Origin: a bacterium
GTDB lineage: Bacteria > Hydrogenedentota > Hydrogenedentia > Hydrogenedentiales > SLHB01
DNA: 12,446 nt
Assembly (NCBI GenBank): GCA_024231375.1
Contig: JAAEQP010000459.1
Location: forward strand, 1 to 12,446
Reading direction: 5' to 3'
Shown: positions 1 through 8,365 of the stretch, in pieces
Position numbering within the stretch: position 1 is the first letter of the stretch
How the letters are laid out: each line of letters opens with the position of its first letter
The notes under the pieces: generated by a model
Told to the model about the DNA's origin: nothing
Database searches by the model: none
What the model saw: the letters and a program-made list of their open reading frames with translations, nothing else
Position numbers and translations under genes: made by a program

Positions 1-788
1 ACCAACTCATCGAGAGCATTGCCAAGAAATCCACCATGCGTTTCCGCGCGAAGTACCGCAAGGTGGACGTGTTGCTTATCGACGACGTCCATTTCATCGC
101 CGGCAAGGAAGCGACGCAGGAGGAGTTCTTCCACACGTTCAACGCCTTGTTCGACAAGCACAAGCAGATCGTGATTTCCTGCGACCGTCAACCCAAAGAT
201 ATTCAGGGCCTGGAAGAGCGTCTTCTGTCGCGGTTCGAGTGGGGGCTCGTCACCGACGTGCAACCACCGGACCTCGAAACCCGCGTGGCCATTCTGCAGA
301 ACAAGGCCGCTGAGGAGAATCTCACGGTTCCGCCCGAAGTGTTGCGCTACATCGCCAAGCACATCACAGCGAACATTCGTGAGTTGGAAGGTGCGCTGAT
401 CACGGTGTTGGCCTACAGCAAACTGACCGAGAACAAGATCAGCCTGCAACTCGCCGAAGAGGTGCTGCGCGACTTGATCGGCCGGGACAAGATTCAACCC
501 GTGACCATGGAAGCTGTCCAACGTGCCGTGGCCGAGTACTTCGACGTGCGTATTTCCGACCTGCGGGGACGTAGCCGCCAGCGGCAGATCGCGTATCCGC
601 GGCAGATCGCCATGTTCCTTGCCAAAGAACTGATCCCGAGCCTGTCCTTGAACGAGGTGGGCGAGGCCTTTGGCGGCAAGGACCATACGACGGTGCTGTA
701 TGCCTGCCAGAAGATCAACGGCGAATCGAAGAAGAATGGCGAAACCCGGCAGGTGCTGAAGCAACTCGAACGGTCGGCACGATCCTAG
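1..788 (+). CDS. dnaA: DnaA, chromosomal replication initiator, C-terminal part (5' end outside window)
   Basis: DnaA is the AAA+ ATPase that binds DnaA boxes and opens the replication origin. The reading frame is open from base 3, so the gene begins before the window and the Walker A part is not visible. Seen in order: Walker B with LLIDDVHF (about nt 72-95), sensor I region IVISCDRQP (nt 168-194), the arginine-finger segment ERLLSRFEWG (nt 216-245), the sensor II/lid segment NIRELEGAL, and the domain IV helix-turn-helix with the DnaA signature GGKDHTTVLYACQKI (nt 672-716). All expected C-terminal motifs are intact. The stop TAG (786-788) overlaps the stop of the convergent FAH-family gene. 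dnaN does not follow, unlike the common dnaA-dnaN order, and no clear DnaA-box cluster is visible in the window. The family call is very secure. Confidence 0.98.
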   Translation, partial: QLIESIAKKSTMRFRAKYRKVDVLLIDDVHFIAGKEATQEEFFHTFNALFDKHKQIVISCDRQPKDIQGLEERLLSRFEWGLVTDVQPPDLETRVAILQNKAAEENLTVPPEVLRYIAKHITANIRELEGALITVLAYSKLTENKISLQLAEEVLRDLIGRDKIQPVTMEAVQRAVAEYFDVRISDLRGRSRQRQIAYPRQIAMFLAKELIPSLSLNEVGEAFGGKDHTTVLYACQKINGESKKNGETRQVLKQLERSARS

Positions 789-1708
789 CGCTGTCCGCCC
801 ACCGCGCTCCGTGGCACGCCGTAGCGCTTGCGGCGTTCCTCCACCACCGGGTTGCTGAGGATGCCCACCCCTGGCGCCTCGATTTCCACCACGTCACCAG
901 GATTGATGGGCGCGATCCCCTCGGGGGTGCCTGTGGCGATCACGTCGCCCGGTTCCAACGTCATCAAGCGGGATAGGTGCGAGACGATCTCAGGCACCGA
1001 GAACACCAATTGCCTCGTGTTCCCTCGCTGTCGGACCTCGCCGTTCACGCGCAGCTCAAGGTCGATCTCGAAGGGATCGGGCATGCCGTCGAACAGGACG
1101 ATGGCCGGGCCCAGCGGACAGAAGGTGTCGATGCTCTTGGAACGGAACCAGGGCAGGCCCTTGGCGATATCCGCCTTCTGCATGCCGCGGGCCGTTACAT
1201 CGTTCAGAATCGTATACCCCGCGATGTAGTCGCCAGCCTCCTCGACCGACGCTTCCTTGCACCGGCGCGCGATGACCACAGCAATTTCGGCCTCGTGATC
1301 CACTCGGCCGTACGCTTCCTTCAGGACGATCGGCTGACCGTCGCCGATGCACGCCGTCGGCGCCTTGCAGAACACCACCGGCTCGTCCGGCACCTCGTAT
1401 CCGCCTTCCGCCGCGTGGGCCGCGTAGTTGCGTCCAAGCGCCAGGATCTTGCCCGGCTGGAGAGGAAGTAGGAATCGTGTATCTTCAGGGAGAACGAACT
1501 GGTCGACAGACCCCTCGGTCTGCATGATCTTCACGGCCTGGGATACGAATCCCGCCGAGAAGCGGTCCGTGTCGATCAGTTCCGTGAGCGACACCACGCG
1601 TTCGCCCGTGTAGGACGCATAGGCTTCCGTGAAGTCGATCCACCCCACCCCCTCGGAGAACACGGCCACGACAGGCCCTTCCACAGCCGCTGCAAGACCG
1701 ATCCGCAT
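785..1708 (-). CDS. Fumarylacetoacetate hydrolase (FAH) family protein
   Basis: A 307-residue cytosolic enzyme of the FAH superfamily, whose members hydrolyse or decarboxylate acylpyruvate-like beta-diketo acids, or isomerise hydroxyheptadienedioates, using Mg2+ or Mn2+. The C-terminal catalytic domain is complete: DHEAEIA (residues 137-143, with metal-ligand Glu139 and Glu141), YTILNDVTAR (165-174, Asp170), Lys191 in KSIDTFCPLGP, and GDVIATGTPEGI (254-265). The N-terminal 85 residues form the usual smaller domain. The ATG at 1708 has AAGGAG (1716-1721 on the opposite strand) at 7-nt spacing. It lies 40 nt downstream of the sulfatase gene on the same strand, so the two are probably co-transcribed. 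The exact substrate cannot be told from sequence; a role in sugar-acid or aromatic-acid breakdown is inference. Confidence 0.93.
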   Translation of the reverse strand: MRIGLAAAVEGPVVAVFSEGVGWIDFTEAYASYTGERVVSLTELIDTDRFSAGFVSQAVKIMQTEGSVDQFVLPEDTRFLLPLQPGKILALGRNYAAHAAEGGYEVPDEPVVFCKAPTACIGDGQPIVLKEAYGRVDHEAEIAVVIARRCKEASVEEAGDYIAGYTILNDVTARGMQKADIAKGLPWFRSKSIDTFCPLGPAIVLFDGMPDPFEIDLELRVNGEVRQRGNTRQLVFSVPEIVSHLSRLMTLEPGDVIATGTPEGIAPINPGDVVEIEAPGVGILSNPVVEERRKRYGVPRSAVGGQR

Positions 1709-1748
1709 GGTTCATCTCCTTTGCCGCTAAGCGCCAAGGCTGCCAGCG

Positions 1749-3296
1749 CTAGGCGTCGGGGCCGAATGGCGCGAGCCTCAGAGAGAAGTACTTCGACCCT
1801 TCGAGGGGCTTGTCGCCCGTCTTCCTGACATAGTCCCACGCGACGCGCATCATATGCCGAAGGTGTTCCTCGTGGTCAGGCTTCTCCGCCAGATTGGTCA
1901 TCTCGTAAGGATCCTCTTCCAGATTGTACAACTCATCGAAGTCGAATCCGTTCCAGACGAATTTCCACGGGCCATCCCAGACCACCCGCTGGGTCAGCCA
2001 GTACCGGGTGCCGTAGTACTCCGCGTATCCCGAGGTGAATCCTGCGTCGCCCCCATCCGGGTCCCGGAGAACCGGTGCGAAGGACCGCGAGTCCGGGATG
2101 TCGAAGGGGTCAAGCCCTGTCAGTTCGAGCAATGTGGGGCAGATGTCGTGGATGCCGACGAGGGCGTCACTGGTCTGGCCTTGGGCGATGGACGGTCCGC
2201 TGACGACAAGCGGGATGTTGTAGGCTTCCTCGTACGCCCCCACGTTCTTGGTATACATCCCGTGCGCGCCCAGGAACTCGCCGTGGTCGGACGTGAGCAC
2301 GATGATCGTGTTGTCGAGTTGCCCAGCCTCTTCAAGACGGTCGATGAGACGACCGTACTGCTCGTCAATCTCCGTGACGGTGGCGTAATAGCACGCCGCG
2401 GCCTGTTTCTTGTCCCGTTCGGACAAGCCGGCAAAGGCGCGAGCCGACTTGCGGTAGAGTCCGGGGCGGTCCTGAAGCGAGTCGTTCCAGTTTGGCGGTA
2501 CGGGAATCGTGTCCGGGTCGTATTGCTTGTAGAACCGCTCGTGGGCGATGAAGGGATCGTGGGGCTCGATCACGCTGACGAAGCAACACCACGGCTCCTG
2601 CGCACCCATCACGTCATCCAGATACTGGGATGCCAGGTCGCACGTCATGCCGAGCATGCGTTCTTCCACGGGTTGGTCCGTGACGCCAAACAGGGGCTGG
2701 GTGACATACCCTTCGGGCACGGAGATGTCCTTTGACCATAGCAGCTTCGACTTGCCATCGCCCTTCCTAACGGATCGTGCGTGTTCCTGATAGAGTGGGT
2801 TGCTTCGCTCACCGTTGACCTGCCAGCCGAAGGGCGCAAGGTCGTCCGTTCGTTCCACGTGCCATTTCCCGAAGTAGCCGGTGCGGTAGCCCGCCTCCGA
2901 GAGTTGCTGCGCCCAGTGTGGGCGGTCGGTGCGGAGCACCGATTCGTCATCGAAGGTGCAATGGGTCACCTGAGTGACGCCGTGGGAGTGGGGGAGGAGG
3001 CCCGTCATCAGGCTGGCACGTGCGGGCGAACACACGGCATTGCTCGTGTGAACTCGTGTGAACCGGACCCCGCGCGCGGCCAATCGGTCGAAGTTGGGCG
3101 TTTGGCACACGTGGTCCGGGTCGAGGACCCGCCCCTGCATCTGGTCCGTCATCAACACGAGCACGTTCGGTCTCATAGAGTCGTTTCCCTCACTCGTTCC
3201 CGCGGCCGCCACAGCGCTCAAGGCCATGGCCGTCCCGGTTACCTGCCCTGCGAATTGCCTCCGGCTGAGCCTGTCATCTTCCCACTTGCTTACCAT
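1749..3296 (-). CDS. Tat-exported type I sulfatase (formylglycine-dependent)
   Basis: A 515-residue arylsulfatase/alkaline-phosphatase superfamily enzyme expected to remove sulfate esters, often from sulfated polysaccharides. The N-terminus carries a twin-arginine signal (SRRQF at residues 11-15, then a hydrophobic Ala-rich stretch to about residue 33), pointing to folded export. The sulfatase signature CSPAR at 89-93 places Cys89 for conversion to formylglycine. Other active-site features are DQ (51-52), GKWH (143-146), His246 in EPHDP, and SDHGE (336-340) with Lys350. The length is normal for the family. The ATG at 3296 is preceded by GAGGAG at 8-nt spacing. An anaerobic or FGE-type maturase must act on Cys89, but none is encoded in the window. 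The downstream FAH-family gene is probably in the same operon. Confidence 0.95.
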   Translation of the reverse strand: MVSKWEDDRLSRRQFAGQVTGTAMALSAVAAAGTSEGNDSMRPNVLVLMTDQMQGRVLDPDHVCQTPNFDRLAARGVRFTRVHTSNAVCSPARASLMTGLLPHSHGVTQVTHCTFDDESVLRTDRPHWAQQLSEAGYRTGYFGKWHVERTDDLAPFGWQVNGERSNPLYQEHARSVRKGDGKSKLLWSKDISVPEGYVTQPLFGVTDQPVEERMLGMTCDLASQYLDDVMGAQEPWCCFVSVIEPHDPFIAHERFYKQYDPDTIPVPPNWNDSLQDRPGLYRKSARAFAGLSERDKKQAAACYYATVTEIDEQYGRLIDRLEEAGQLDNTIIVLTSDHGEFLGAHGMYTKNVGAYEEAYNIPLVVSGPSIAQGQTSDALVGIHDICPTLLELTGLDPFDIPDSRSFAPVLRDPDGGDAGFTSGYAEYYGTRYWLTQRVVWDGPWKFVWNGFDFDELYNLEEDPYEMTNLAEKPDHEEHLRHMMRVAWDYVRKTGDKPLEGSKYFSLRLAPFGPDA

Positions 3297-3427
3297 AGCC
3301 GCCTCTCCTCATGTCCGCGTCCTTCATTGGAATACCCCGTCCGCGGTGCGCGATGCAAATCCATGGCGCACGCCGGGCTCACGCGCCCCTTTCATCCCGA
3401 GGCCGAGTTGCATAGACTAGGGAGCAG

Positions 3428-3456
3428 TTGTCAGAAACGTAGTGCACGGATACCAT
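3428..3456 (+). promoter_or_regulatory. Candidate sigma70-like promoter for the URO-D-like gene and following operon
   Basis: TTGTCA (3428-3433) and TACCAT (3451-3456) are separated by 17 nt. A transcript starting near 3463 would leave a leader of about 15 nt before the GTG at 3478. It would exclude the upstream in-frame GTG at 3442. The site lies in the 181-nt divergent region between the sulfatase and the URO-D-like gene. The -10 element is imperfect, so confidence is moderate. Confidence 0.45.
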
Positions 3457-3477
3457 GGACTGGAAAGAGAGGTCACT

Positions 3478-4563
3478 GTGAGCAGTCGTCCGATCATGCC
3501 CATCGACCGCATACCCGATTGGGAGCAACGTATGGCGCGCCAGGATGCGTTCTGGGACTGTGCCATCATCGACCGGCCCGTTGTGTTGATGGGGTTGCTC
3601 AAGCAGAACCCGGAATGTCAGCCGCCCGAGCCTCGAACCTACGAATCCGAGCGCGAGCGCTGGATGGATACGGACCGTGTCGTGGCCGAGGCCGTCGCCC
3701 AGGCCAAGCTCCTCGAGTACTTGGGCGATGCACTTCCAGTCGCTTGGCCCAACCTGGGACCGGAGGTATTCAGCGCCTTCTTCGGCATCGATATGGAGTA
3801 CACGGAAGACACCTCGTGGGCCGTGCCCGTCATCACGGACTGGTCGGACCCCAGCGCCCTCCAATTCTCCGAGGACAACTTCTACTGGAAGAAGCTGGTG
3901 GAGATGACCGATGCCCTCCTGGAGGCGGGCAAGGGGTTGTTCTATGTGGGGATAAGCGATATCCACCCCGGCGGCGATGCCCTGGCGGCCTTCCGCGAAC
4001 CAATCGAACTCAATACCGACCTGCTCATATCCCCGGGGCCTGTGCGGGATCTTCTGAACCGGGTGAACGCCGTTTACGCGGACGTATACGACACGTTCTA
4101 CGCGAAACTCTCCGGTGCGGGACAGGCCATCACGTCATGGCCGTGCATTGTATCGTCACGGAAATGGTACGTGCCGTCCAACGACTTTTCGTGCATGATC
4201 TCGAACGAGATGTTCGAGGATTTCTTCCTGCCCGGGATCGAGCAGGAATGCCGTCAGTTGGAGGCGTCCATCTATCATTTGGATGGGCCGGATGCCTTGC
4301 GCCATCTCGACAGTCTGCTCGACATCAAGGATCTGAACGCGATTCAGTGGGTATATGGCGCCGGGAACGGACGCGCGTCCGATTGGACCGACGTGTACAA
4401 GCGGTGTCAGGCCGCGGGTAAGGGAATTCAACTGACCGTGGACATGGATGAACTCGACTGGTTGTTCAGTGAACTGAAGCCGGAAGGCGCTTGGCTCCAT
4501 GTCACGGCGGAGGATCGCGACCAGGTCGACTTGGCCTTGCGCCGGGTGGAGAAATGGGCGTGA
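3478..4563 (+). CDS. Uroporphyrinogen decarboxylase (URO-D) superfamily protein, function unassigned
   Basis: About 361 residues with the architecture of URO-D/corrinoid-methyltransferase-like TIM-barrel proteins. The clearest hallmark is YHLDGPDALRHLDSLL (from residue 266), followed by a DLNAIQWVYGAGNG segment typical of this group. Methylcobamide:CoM-type members bind zinc through His-X-Cys; here the equivalent position reads HLDG, with no Cys. A zinc-dependent methyl transfer is therefore not supported, and haem-type decarboxylation is not obvious either. The start is chosen as GTG 3478 because AGAGAGG lies 5 nt upstream and a candidate promoter overlaps the alternative GTG at 3442 (373 residues). 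It is transcribed divergently from the sulfatase and lies 49 nt before the DUF4139 gene. Such genes often sit near carbohydrate genes, so a catabolic role is possible but inferred. Confidence 0.82.
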   Translation: MSSRPIMPIDRIPDWEQRMARQDAFWDCAIIDRPVVLMGLLKQNPECQPPEPRTYESERERWMDTDRVVAEAVAQAKLLEYLGDALPVAWPNLGPEVFSAFFGIDMEYTEDTSWAVPVITDWSDPSALQFSEDNFYWKKLVEMTDALLEAGKGLFYVGISDIHPGGDALAAFREPIELNTDLLISPGPVRDLLNRVNAVYADVYDTFYAKLSGAGQAITSWPCIVSSRKWYVPSNDFSCMISNEMFEDFFLPGIEQECRQLEASIYHLDGPDALRHLDSLLDIKDLNAIQWVYGAGNGRASDWTDVYKRCQAAGKGIQLTVDMDELDWLFSELKPEGAWLHVTAEDRDQVDLALRRVEKWA

Positions 4564-4612
4564 GCGAAGTCCGGCCCGGCATTCCGTGCAACCATGGGGA
4601 AAGGACGTGACC

Positions 4613-6058
4613 ATGAGGATCTTCAGCGTATCTATCGCATTCGCCGCCTTCATCGTTGCCGCGGGGACGGCCGGTGGCCAATCTCCGAAGCTCAGCGACC
4701 CGCTGCAGGGGAAGGTGCATCAGGCGAGGACGGGCCTCGCCGAACAAACGGACGTGGCCGTGACCGTATACAATACGGACCTGGCGCTTGTGCGTGATCG
4801 CCGCAAGCTGACGCTGATGCCGGGAGAGCAGAGCCTCACCTTCATGGATGTGGCCCAGCAAGTGCGGCCCCAGACTGTCAGTTTGCGATCCGTGTCTGCC
4901 CCGGGGTCCATCCGGATCGTGGAGCAGAACTACGAATTCGACCTGATGAGTCCCGCGAAGCTGATGGAAAAATACGTGGGCAAGGATGTGCGGTTGGTGA
5001 ATTTTTCCACGGACATTGGGTTCACCGAACGCGAAGCGAAGCTCCTTAGCGTCAACGAAGGCCCGATCTATCAGGTCGACGACGCCATTTTCCTGGGGCA
5101 TCCCGGCAATGTGGTGTTGCCCGAGATCCCTGAGAATCTCATCGCCAAACCATCGCTCGTCTGGATCATCGATAACACCAAGACGGAACAGGAGATCGAG
5201 GTCACCTATCTGACCGGCGGAATCCGCTGGACGGCGGACTACGTGTTGACCTTGGCGCGCGACGACAGAACCATGGACCTCGCCGGATGGGTGACGCTGA
5301 CGAACCAGTCGGGCACGCAGTACACCAATGCCCAACTGAAACTTGTGGCGGGCGACGTGAACGTGGTGCGGCCCGACATGCGCAGAGCAATGCGCGCAAA
5401 GGGCGGGGCCATGATGGCCGAAGCGCCGGCCATGGCGGAGGAGTCGTTCGCCGAGTACCATCTGTATACGCTACCACGCCGCACGACCATCAAAGAGAAC
5501 CAGTCCAAACAGGTGAGTCTTCTCACCGCCTCGGGCGTCGGCGTGGAGAAACTCTACGAATTCCGCGGGAATCCCTCCTTCTTCATGGACCGCATGCCGC
5601 CGGTGAAGGACCAGAAGGTTGGCGTCTTTCTCAAGTTTCGGAACGAAGAGGCCAACCACTTGGGTATCCCGTTGCCCGCGGGCGTGATGCGGGTGTATCA
5701 GGAAGACTCCACCGGCATGCTCCAGTTCGCCGGCGAGGATCGCGTCCAGCACACGCCGAAGGACGAGGACGTCCGTCTCAGACTGGGGAACGCCTTCGAC
5801 ATTGTCGGCGAGCGCATCCAGAAAGACTACCAGCGTCTGGGCGATCGAACCACCGAGTCCACCTACGAGATCAAGGTCCGGAATCATAAGGATGTCTCCG
5901 TCAAGGTGGACATCGTCGAGCCTATGCCGGGCGACTGGCAGATCCGCGACGCTTCGCAGAATCATGTGAAGAAGGACGCACGGACCGCTGTCTTCACAGT
6001 CGATGTGCCGAAGGACGGTGAAGCGGTTGTGGAGTACACGGTTCGGGTTAAGTTCTGA
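4613..6058 (+). CDS. DUF4139 domain-containing secreted protein
   Basis: A 481-residue protein with a signal peptide: MRIF, then a hydrophobic stretch to about residue 20, then AGG-Q as a plausible cleavage region. The family features are an N-terminal beta-domain (VAVTVYNTDLALVRDRR, about residues 45-61), a central segment GGIRWTADYVLTL, a low-complexity Met/Ala-rich linker around residues 260-283, and the EYHLYTLPRRTTIKENQSKQ motif that opens the DUF4139 core. It ends in a beta-rich repeat with EPMPGDW. Biochemical function is unknown for the family. The ATG at 4613 follows AAAGGA at about 7 nt; the open frame continues upstream to 4499, but that part overlaps the preceding gene and lacks a ribosome site. 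The intervals to its neighbours are 49 and 37 nt, fitting one transcript. Confidence 0.88.
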   Translation: MRIFSVSIAFAAFIVAAGTAGGQSPKLSDPLQGKVHQARTGLAEQTDVAVTVYNTDLALVRDRRKLTLMPGEQSLTFMDVAQQVRPQTVSLRSVSAPGSIRIVEQNYEFDLMSPAKLMEKYVGKDVRLVNFSTDIGFTEREAKLLSVNEGPIYQVDDAIFLGHPGNVVLPEIPENLIAKPSLVWIIDNTKTEQEIEVTYLTGGIRWTADYVLTLARDDRTMDLAGWVTLTNQSGTQYTNAQLKLVAGDVNVVRPDMRRAMRAKGGAMMAEAPAMAEESFAEYHLYTLPRRTTIKENQSKQVSLLTASGVGVEKLYEFRGNPSFFMDRMPPVKDQKVGVFLKFRNEEANHLGIPLPAGVMRVYQEDSTGMLQFAGEDRVQHTPKDEDVRLRLGNAFDIVGERIQKDYQRLGDRTTESTYEIKVRNHKDVSVKVDIVEPMPGDWQIRDASQNHVKKDARTAVFTVDVPKDGEAVVEYTVRVKF

Positions 6059-6095
6059 ACGGAGAGGGCCGGACACGGCACTGGAGAGCGGGAGT

Positions 6096-6782
6096 ATGAG
6101 AACGCTGACAGCGGCTCAGATGCGCGAGGCCGACCGGCGCTGTATCGAGGAGGTGGGCATCCCCGGCGCGGTGCTGATGAACACGGCCGGCGCTGCCGTG
6201 TTCCGCGAGATCGACCACGGCCCGGTTGGCGTCGTGTGCGGGAAGGGGAACAACGGGGGCGACGGGTTCGTGGTGGCTCGCCTGGCTTTGGTCGCCGGGC
6301 TGGACGTGCGGTGCGTGTTGATCGCCGACCCTGACAAGATCCGCGGAGATGCCGGTGTGTTTCTGCGCGCCTACCGGAATCTCGGGGGCGTCGTCCAGTC
6401 GGTCACCGAGGAAGAAGCCTCGGCGGATGCGGTGCGCGCTCTTTCGGACTGCGCGGTTCTGGTGGACGCTCTGCTGGGCACAGGCATCAAGGGTGAAGTG
6501 ACGGGCCCGATTCGCGCCGCTATCGACGCATGGCCTTCGGTGCGGACCATCGCCGTGGACCTGCCCTCCGGACTGAATGCCGACACGGGCGAGGTCTGCG
6601 GCTGCTGTGTGCGCGCCGATGTGACGGTCACGTTCCAGTTTGCCAAGCGGGGATTCGAGAACCTGGACGCTGGAGCGTACCTCGGACGACTCGTGGTCGC
6701 CGACATCGGCATTCCCGAGGTGTGTGCCGATGACGAGGCGTGGGGGAGAAGGCGTTCTGTCATGCATGAGGGCACTGGCTGA
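6096..6782 (+). CDS. nnrE: NAD(P)H-hydrate epimerase (YjeF N-domain)
   Basis: A 228-residue enzyme that interconverts the R and S forms of hydrated NAD(P)H so the dehydratase can repair them. Visible motifs are VCGKGNNGGDGFVVAR (residues 47-62, nucleotide/phosphate-binding loop), VDALLGTGI (123-131) and AVDLPSGLNADTG (153-165), which contains the conserved Asp. The MRTLTAAQMREADR N-terminus is typical. Only the epimerase domain is present. In many bacteria it is fused to the ADP-dependent (S)-NAD(P)H-hydrate dehydratase NnrD, which must be encoded elsewhere if present. The start ATG 6096 has GGAGAG 7 nt upstream, and the longer frame from 6003 overlaps the DUF4139 gene. The stop overlaps the thpR start by one base (TGATG), suggesting translational coupling. 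Confidence 0.95.
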   Translation: MRTLTAAQMREADRRCIEEVGIPGAVLMNTAGAAVFREIDHGPVGVVCGKGNNGGDGFVVARLALVAGLDVRCVLIADPDKIRGDAGVFLRAYRNLGGVVQSVTEEEASADAVRALSDCAVLVDALLGTGIKGEVTGPIRAAIDAWPSVRTIAVDLPSGLNADTGEVCGCCVRADVTVTFQFAKRGFENLDAGAYLGRLVVADIGIPEVCADDEAWGRRRSVMHEGTG

Positions 6783-7339
6783 TGCGATCCTTCGTCGCAG
6801 TCGAACTCCCAGAGGCAATCCGCGCGGAACTGGCCGCCTTGGTTCGCCGACTGCGCGATTCCGGCGCGCGGGCATCCTGGGTGAAGCCGGATCGCATGCA
6901 TCTGACGCTGCGATTCTTGGGAGACGTCACCGACGACCAACTGGCGGCGATGGGGGAGAGGCTCACGCAAAGTCTGGCGGGGGTGTCGCCCTTCGACCTT
7001 CGCGTCGGGGGCGTTGGGGCGTTTCCCAATCCGCGGCGTCCGAGCGTGATCTGGGCGGGCATTCAACCGATGGACGGTCCGCTTGCCGAGGTCCAAGCCG
7101 CGTGTGAGGACGCAGCCCGCGCCATCGGGCTGAAGGGCGAGAAACGGCCGTTCCGCCCCCACCTGACGCTGGCCCGCGTCCGGGATCACCGCGACGCAGG
7201 AAACCTGGCACCGTTGCTGCTGCGCGAGCACACGTACGACGGGGGTTCTTTTTCGGTCAACGGTGTGTCATTATTCACGAGTACGTTGACGCCGCACGGA
7301 CCGATTTACGACCGAGTACGGGAGATTTCGTTTCGATGA
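6782..7339 (+). CDS. thpR: RNA 2',3'-cyclic phosphodiesterase (2H/LigT family)
   Basis: A 185-residue cytosolic enzyme that opens 2',3'-cyclic phosphate ends of RNA. It is defined by two HXTX catalytic motifs: HLTL at 40-43 (followed by RFLGDV) and HLTL at 127-130 (in RPHLTLARV). The N-terminal RSFVAVELP strand and FPNPRRPSVIWAG are also typical. Its length matches bacterial ThpR. Its ATG shares one base with the nnrE stop, with GAGGG about 9 nt upstream inside nnrE. Its own stop overlaps the next start in ATGA (7336-7339). The physiological substrate in bacteria is unclear; the biochemical call is firm. Confidence 0.95.
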   Translation: MRSFVAVELPEAIRAELAALVRRLRDSGARASWVKPDRMHLTLRFLGDVTDDQLAAMGERLTQSLAGVSPFDLRVGGVGAFPNPRRPSVIWAGIQPMDGPLAEVQAACEDAARAIGLKGEKRPFRPHLTLARVRDHRDAGNLAPLLLREHTYDGGSFSVNGVSLFTSTLTPHGPIYDRVREISFR

Positions 7340-7617
7340 ACGAGGCCATTCGAGCCGTGAACAGCATTCTGACGCTCTATATGCTGTTGGTAATGATTCG
7401 CTGGCTGGGGCCGTGGCTCGAGCTTGACCTGCGCAACGGTAGATTGCGCTGGATTCCGGCCATCACGGACCCCGTGATTGCACCCATTCGCGGACTCCTT
7501 CCCGCAACGGGTCCACTGGATCTGGGACCGCCCGCCGTTCTGTTTGCCCTCTGGATTGGTCGGACAATCGTGGTCGGCTTGCTCATCGCCATGGCGGCCC
7601 GGTCCGTCGGCGCGTAG
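7336..7617 (+). CDS. YggT-family integral membrane protein
   Basis: A 93-residue protein with two hydrophobic segments (about residues 8-28 and 65-88) joined by a loop carrying ITDPVIAPIRGLLP. This Asp-Pro...Pro-Ile-Arg...Leu-Pro pattern is characteristic of YggT-family proteins. Members are small inner-membrane proteins with suggested roles in osmotic tolerance or cell-division-site organisation, and the function here is not established. The start overlaps the thpR stop by 4 nt (ATGA), with GGGAGA about 10 nt upstream. pcm follows after 31 nt. Confidence 0.85.
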   Translation: MNEAIRAVNSILTLYMLLVMIRWLGPWLELDLRNGRLRWIPAITDPVIAPIRGLLPATGPLDLGPPAVLFALWIGRTIVVGLLIAMAARSVGA

Positions 7618-7648
7618 GGACATGTGGCGCAGGAAGAAAGGCGCAGAC

Positions 7649-8299
7649 ATGACAGACGAACAACTGGAACGCGCGCGCGGGCGGATGGTCGAGCTCCAGA
7701 TCATGACGCGAGGGATCAAGGACCGCCGACTTCTTGAGGCCCTGCGGATCGTTCCCCGTCACCTCTTCGTGCCTGAGTCCGCCCGCGACCGGGCGTACGA
7801 CGACTGCCCCCTCGAAATCGGGCATGGGCAGACCATCTCGCAGCCTTACATCGTTGCGCTGATGACGGAACTGCTGGAGGTCGCCGACGGCGACAGCGTT
7901 CTCGAGGTTGGCGCCGGGTCGGGGTATCAAACGGCCATACTCGCCGAGTTGGCCGGCCGCGTCACGTCCATCGAGCGGGTTCAGGAATTGGCGGCGCTTG
8001 CGTCGGATCGGATGACGGAGTTCGGTCACTCGCACGTAACCGTCCTATCCGGTGACGGCACGCTCGGTTGCGCCGAGCAGGCGCCCTACGACGCCATCAT
8101 CGTCACAGCGGCGGGGCCGACTGTGCCCGAGGCTCTGAAGGCCCAACTGCGGGAGGGCGGTAGGTTGGTGTGTCCCGTGGGGCCCAGGGACTCGCAGCGC
8201 TTGGTGCGTCTTGTCCGCAAGGGCGACGAATTTGAGGAACAGGACAGCATTCGCTGCGTATTCGTGCCTCTCATCGGTGAGCAAGGATGGCAGCGTTGA
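7649..8299 (+). CDS. pcm: Protein-L-isoaspartate O-methyltransferase
   Basis: A 216-residue cytosolic SAM-dependent enzyme that methylates isoaspartyl residues to start their repair. Motifs seen: GHGQTISQPYIVALMTELL (residues 58-76, the isoaspartate-binding region), VLEVGAGSGYQTAILA (84-99, SAM-binding motif I), SIER (107-110), SGDGTLG (134-140), DAIIVTAA (148-155), and LREGGRLVCPVG. The length fits the family. ATG 7649 is preferred because AAAGG lies 7 nt upstream. An in-frame ATG at 7622 would add nine residues, but its only purine-rich stretch sits almost against the codon. It belongs to the same closely packed + strand gene row. Confidence 0.96.
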   Translation: MTDEQLERARGRMVELQIMTRGIKDRRLLEALRIVPRHLFVPESARDRAYDDCPLEIGHGQTISQPYIVALMTELLEVADGDSVLEVGAGSGYQTAILAELAGRVTSIERVQELAALASDRMTEFGHSHVTVLSGDGTLGCAEQAPYDAIIVTAAGPTVPEALKAQLREGGRLVCPVGPRDSQRLVRLVRKGDEFEEQDSIRCVFVPLIGEQGWQR

Positions 8300-8365
8300 C
8301 CCGCCATGGCCTCTGCCGCGCCGCCGGCAGCGTGTTTGCAGCTCAGTGCAAGGTTCGGATCCGGC

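Noticed and set aside
3297..3360. Possible - strand promoter for the sulfatase (TTGCAT with an 18-nt spacer to TATTCC)
   Set aside because: The -10 match is poor and the spacing is off, so it is not reported as a feature.
2781..4421. 546-codon + strand frame across the sulfatase and URO-D-like genes
   Set aside because: It is a high-GC shadow frame: the sulfatase and URO-D-like genes in other frames have clear family motifs and ribosome sites.
4502..5461. 319-codon - strand frame opposite the DUF4139 gene
   Set aside because: The His/Arg-rich translation is typical of an antisense shadow, and the DUF4139 protein on the + strand is well supported.
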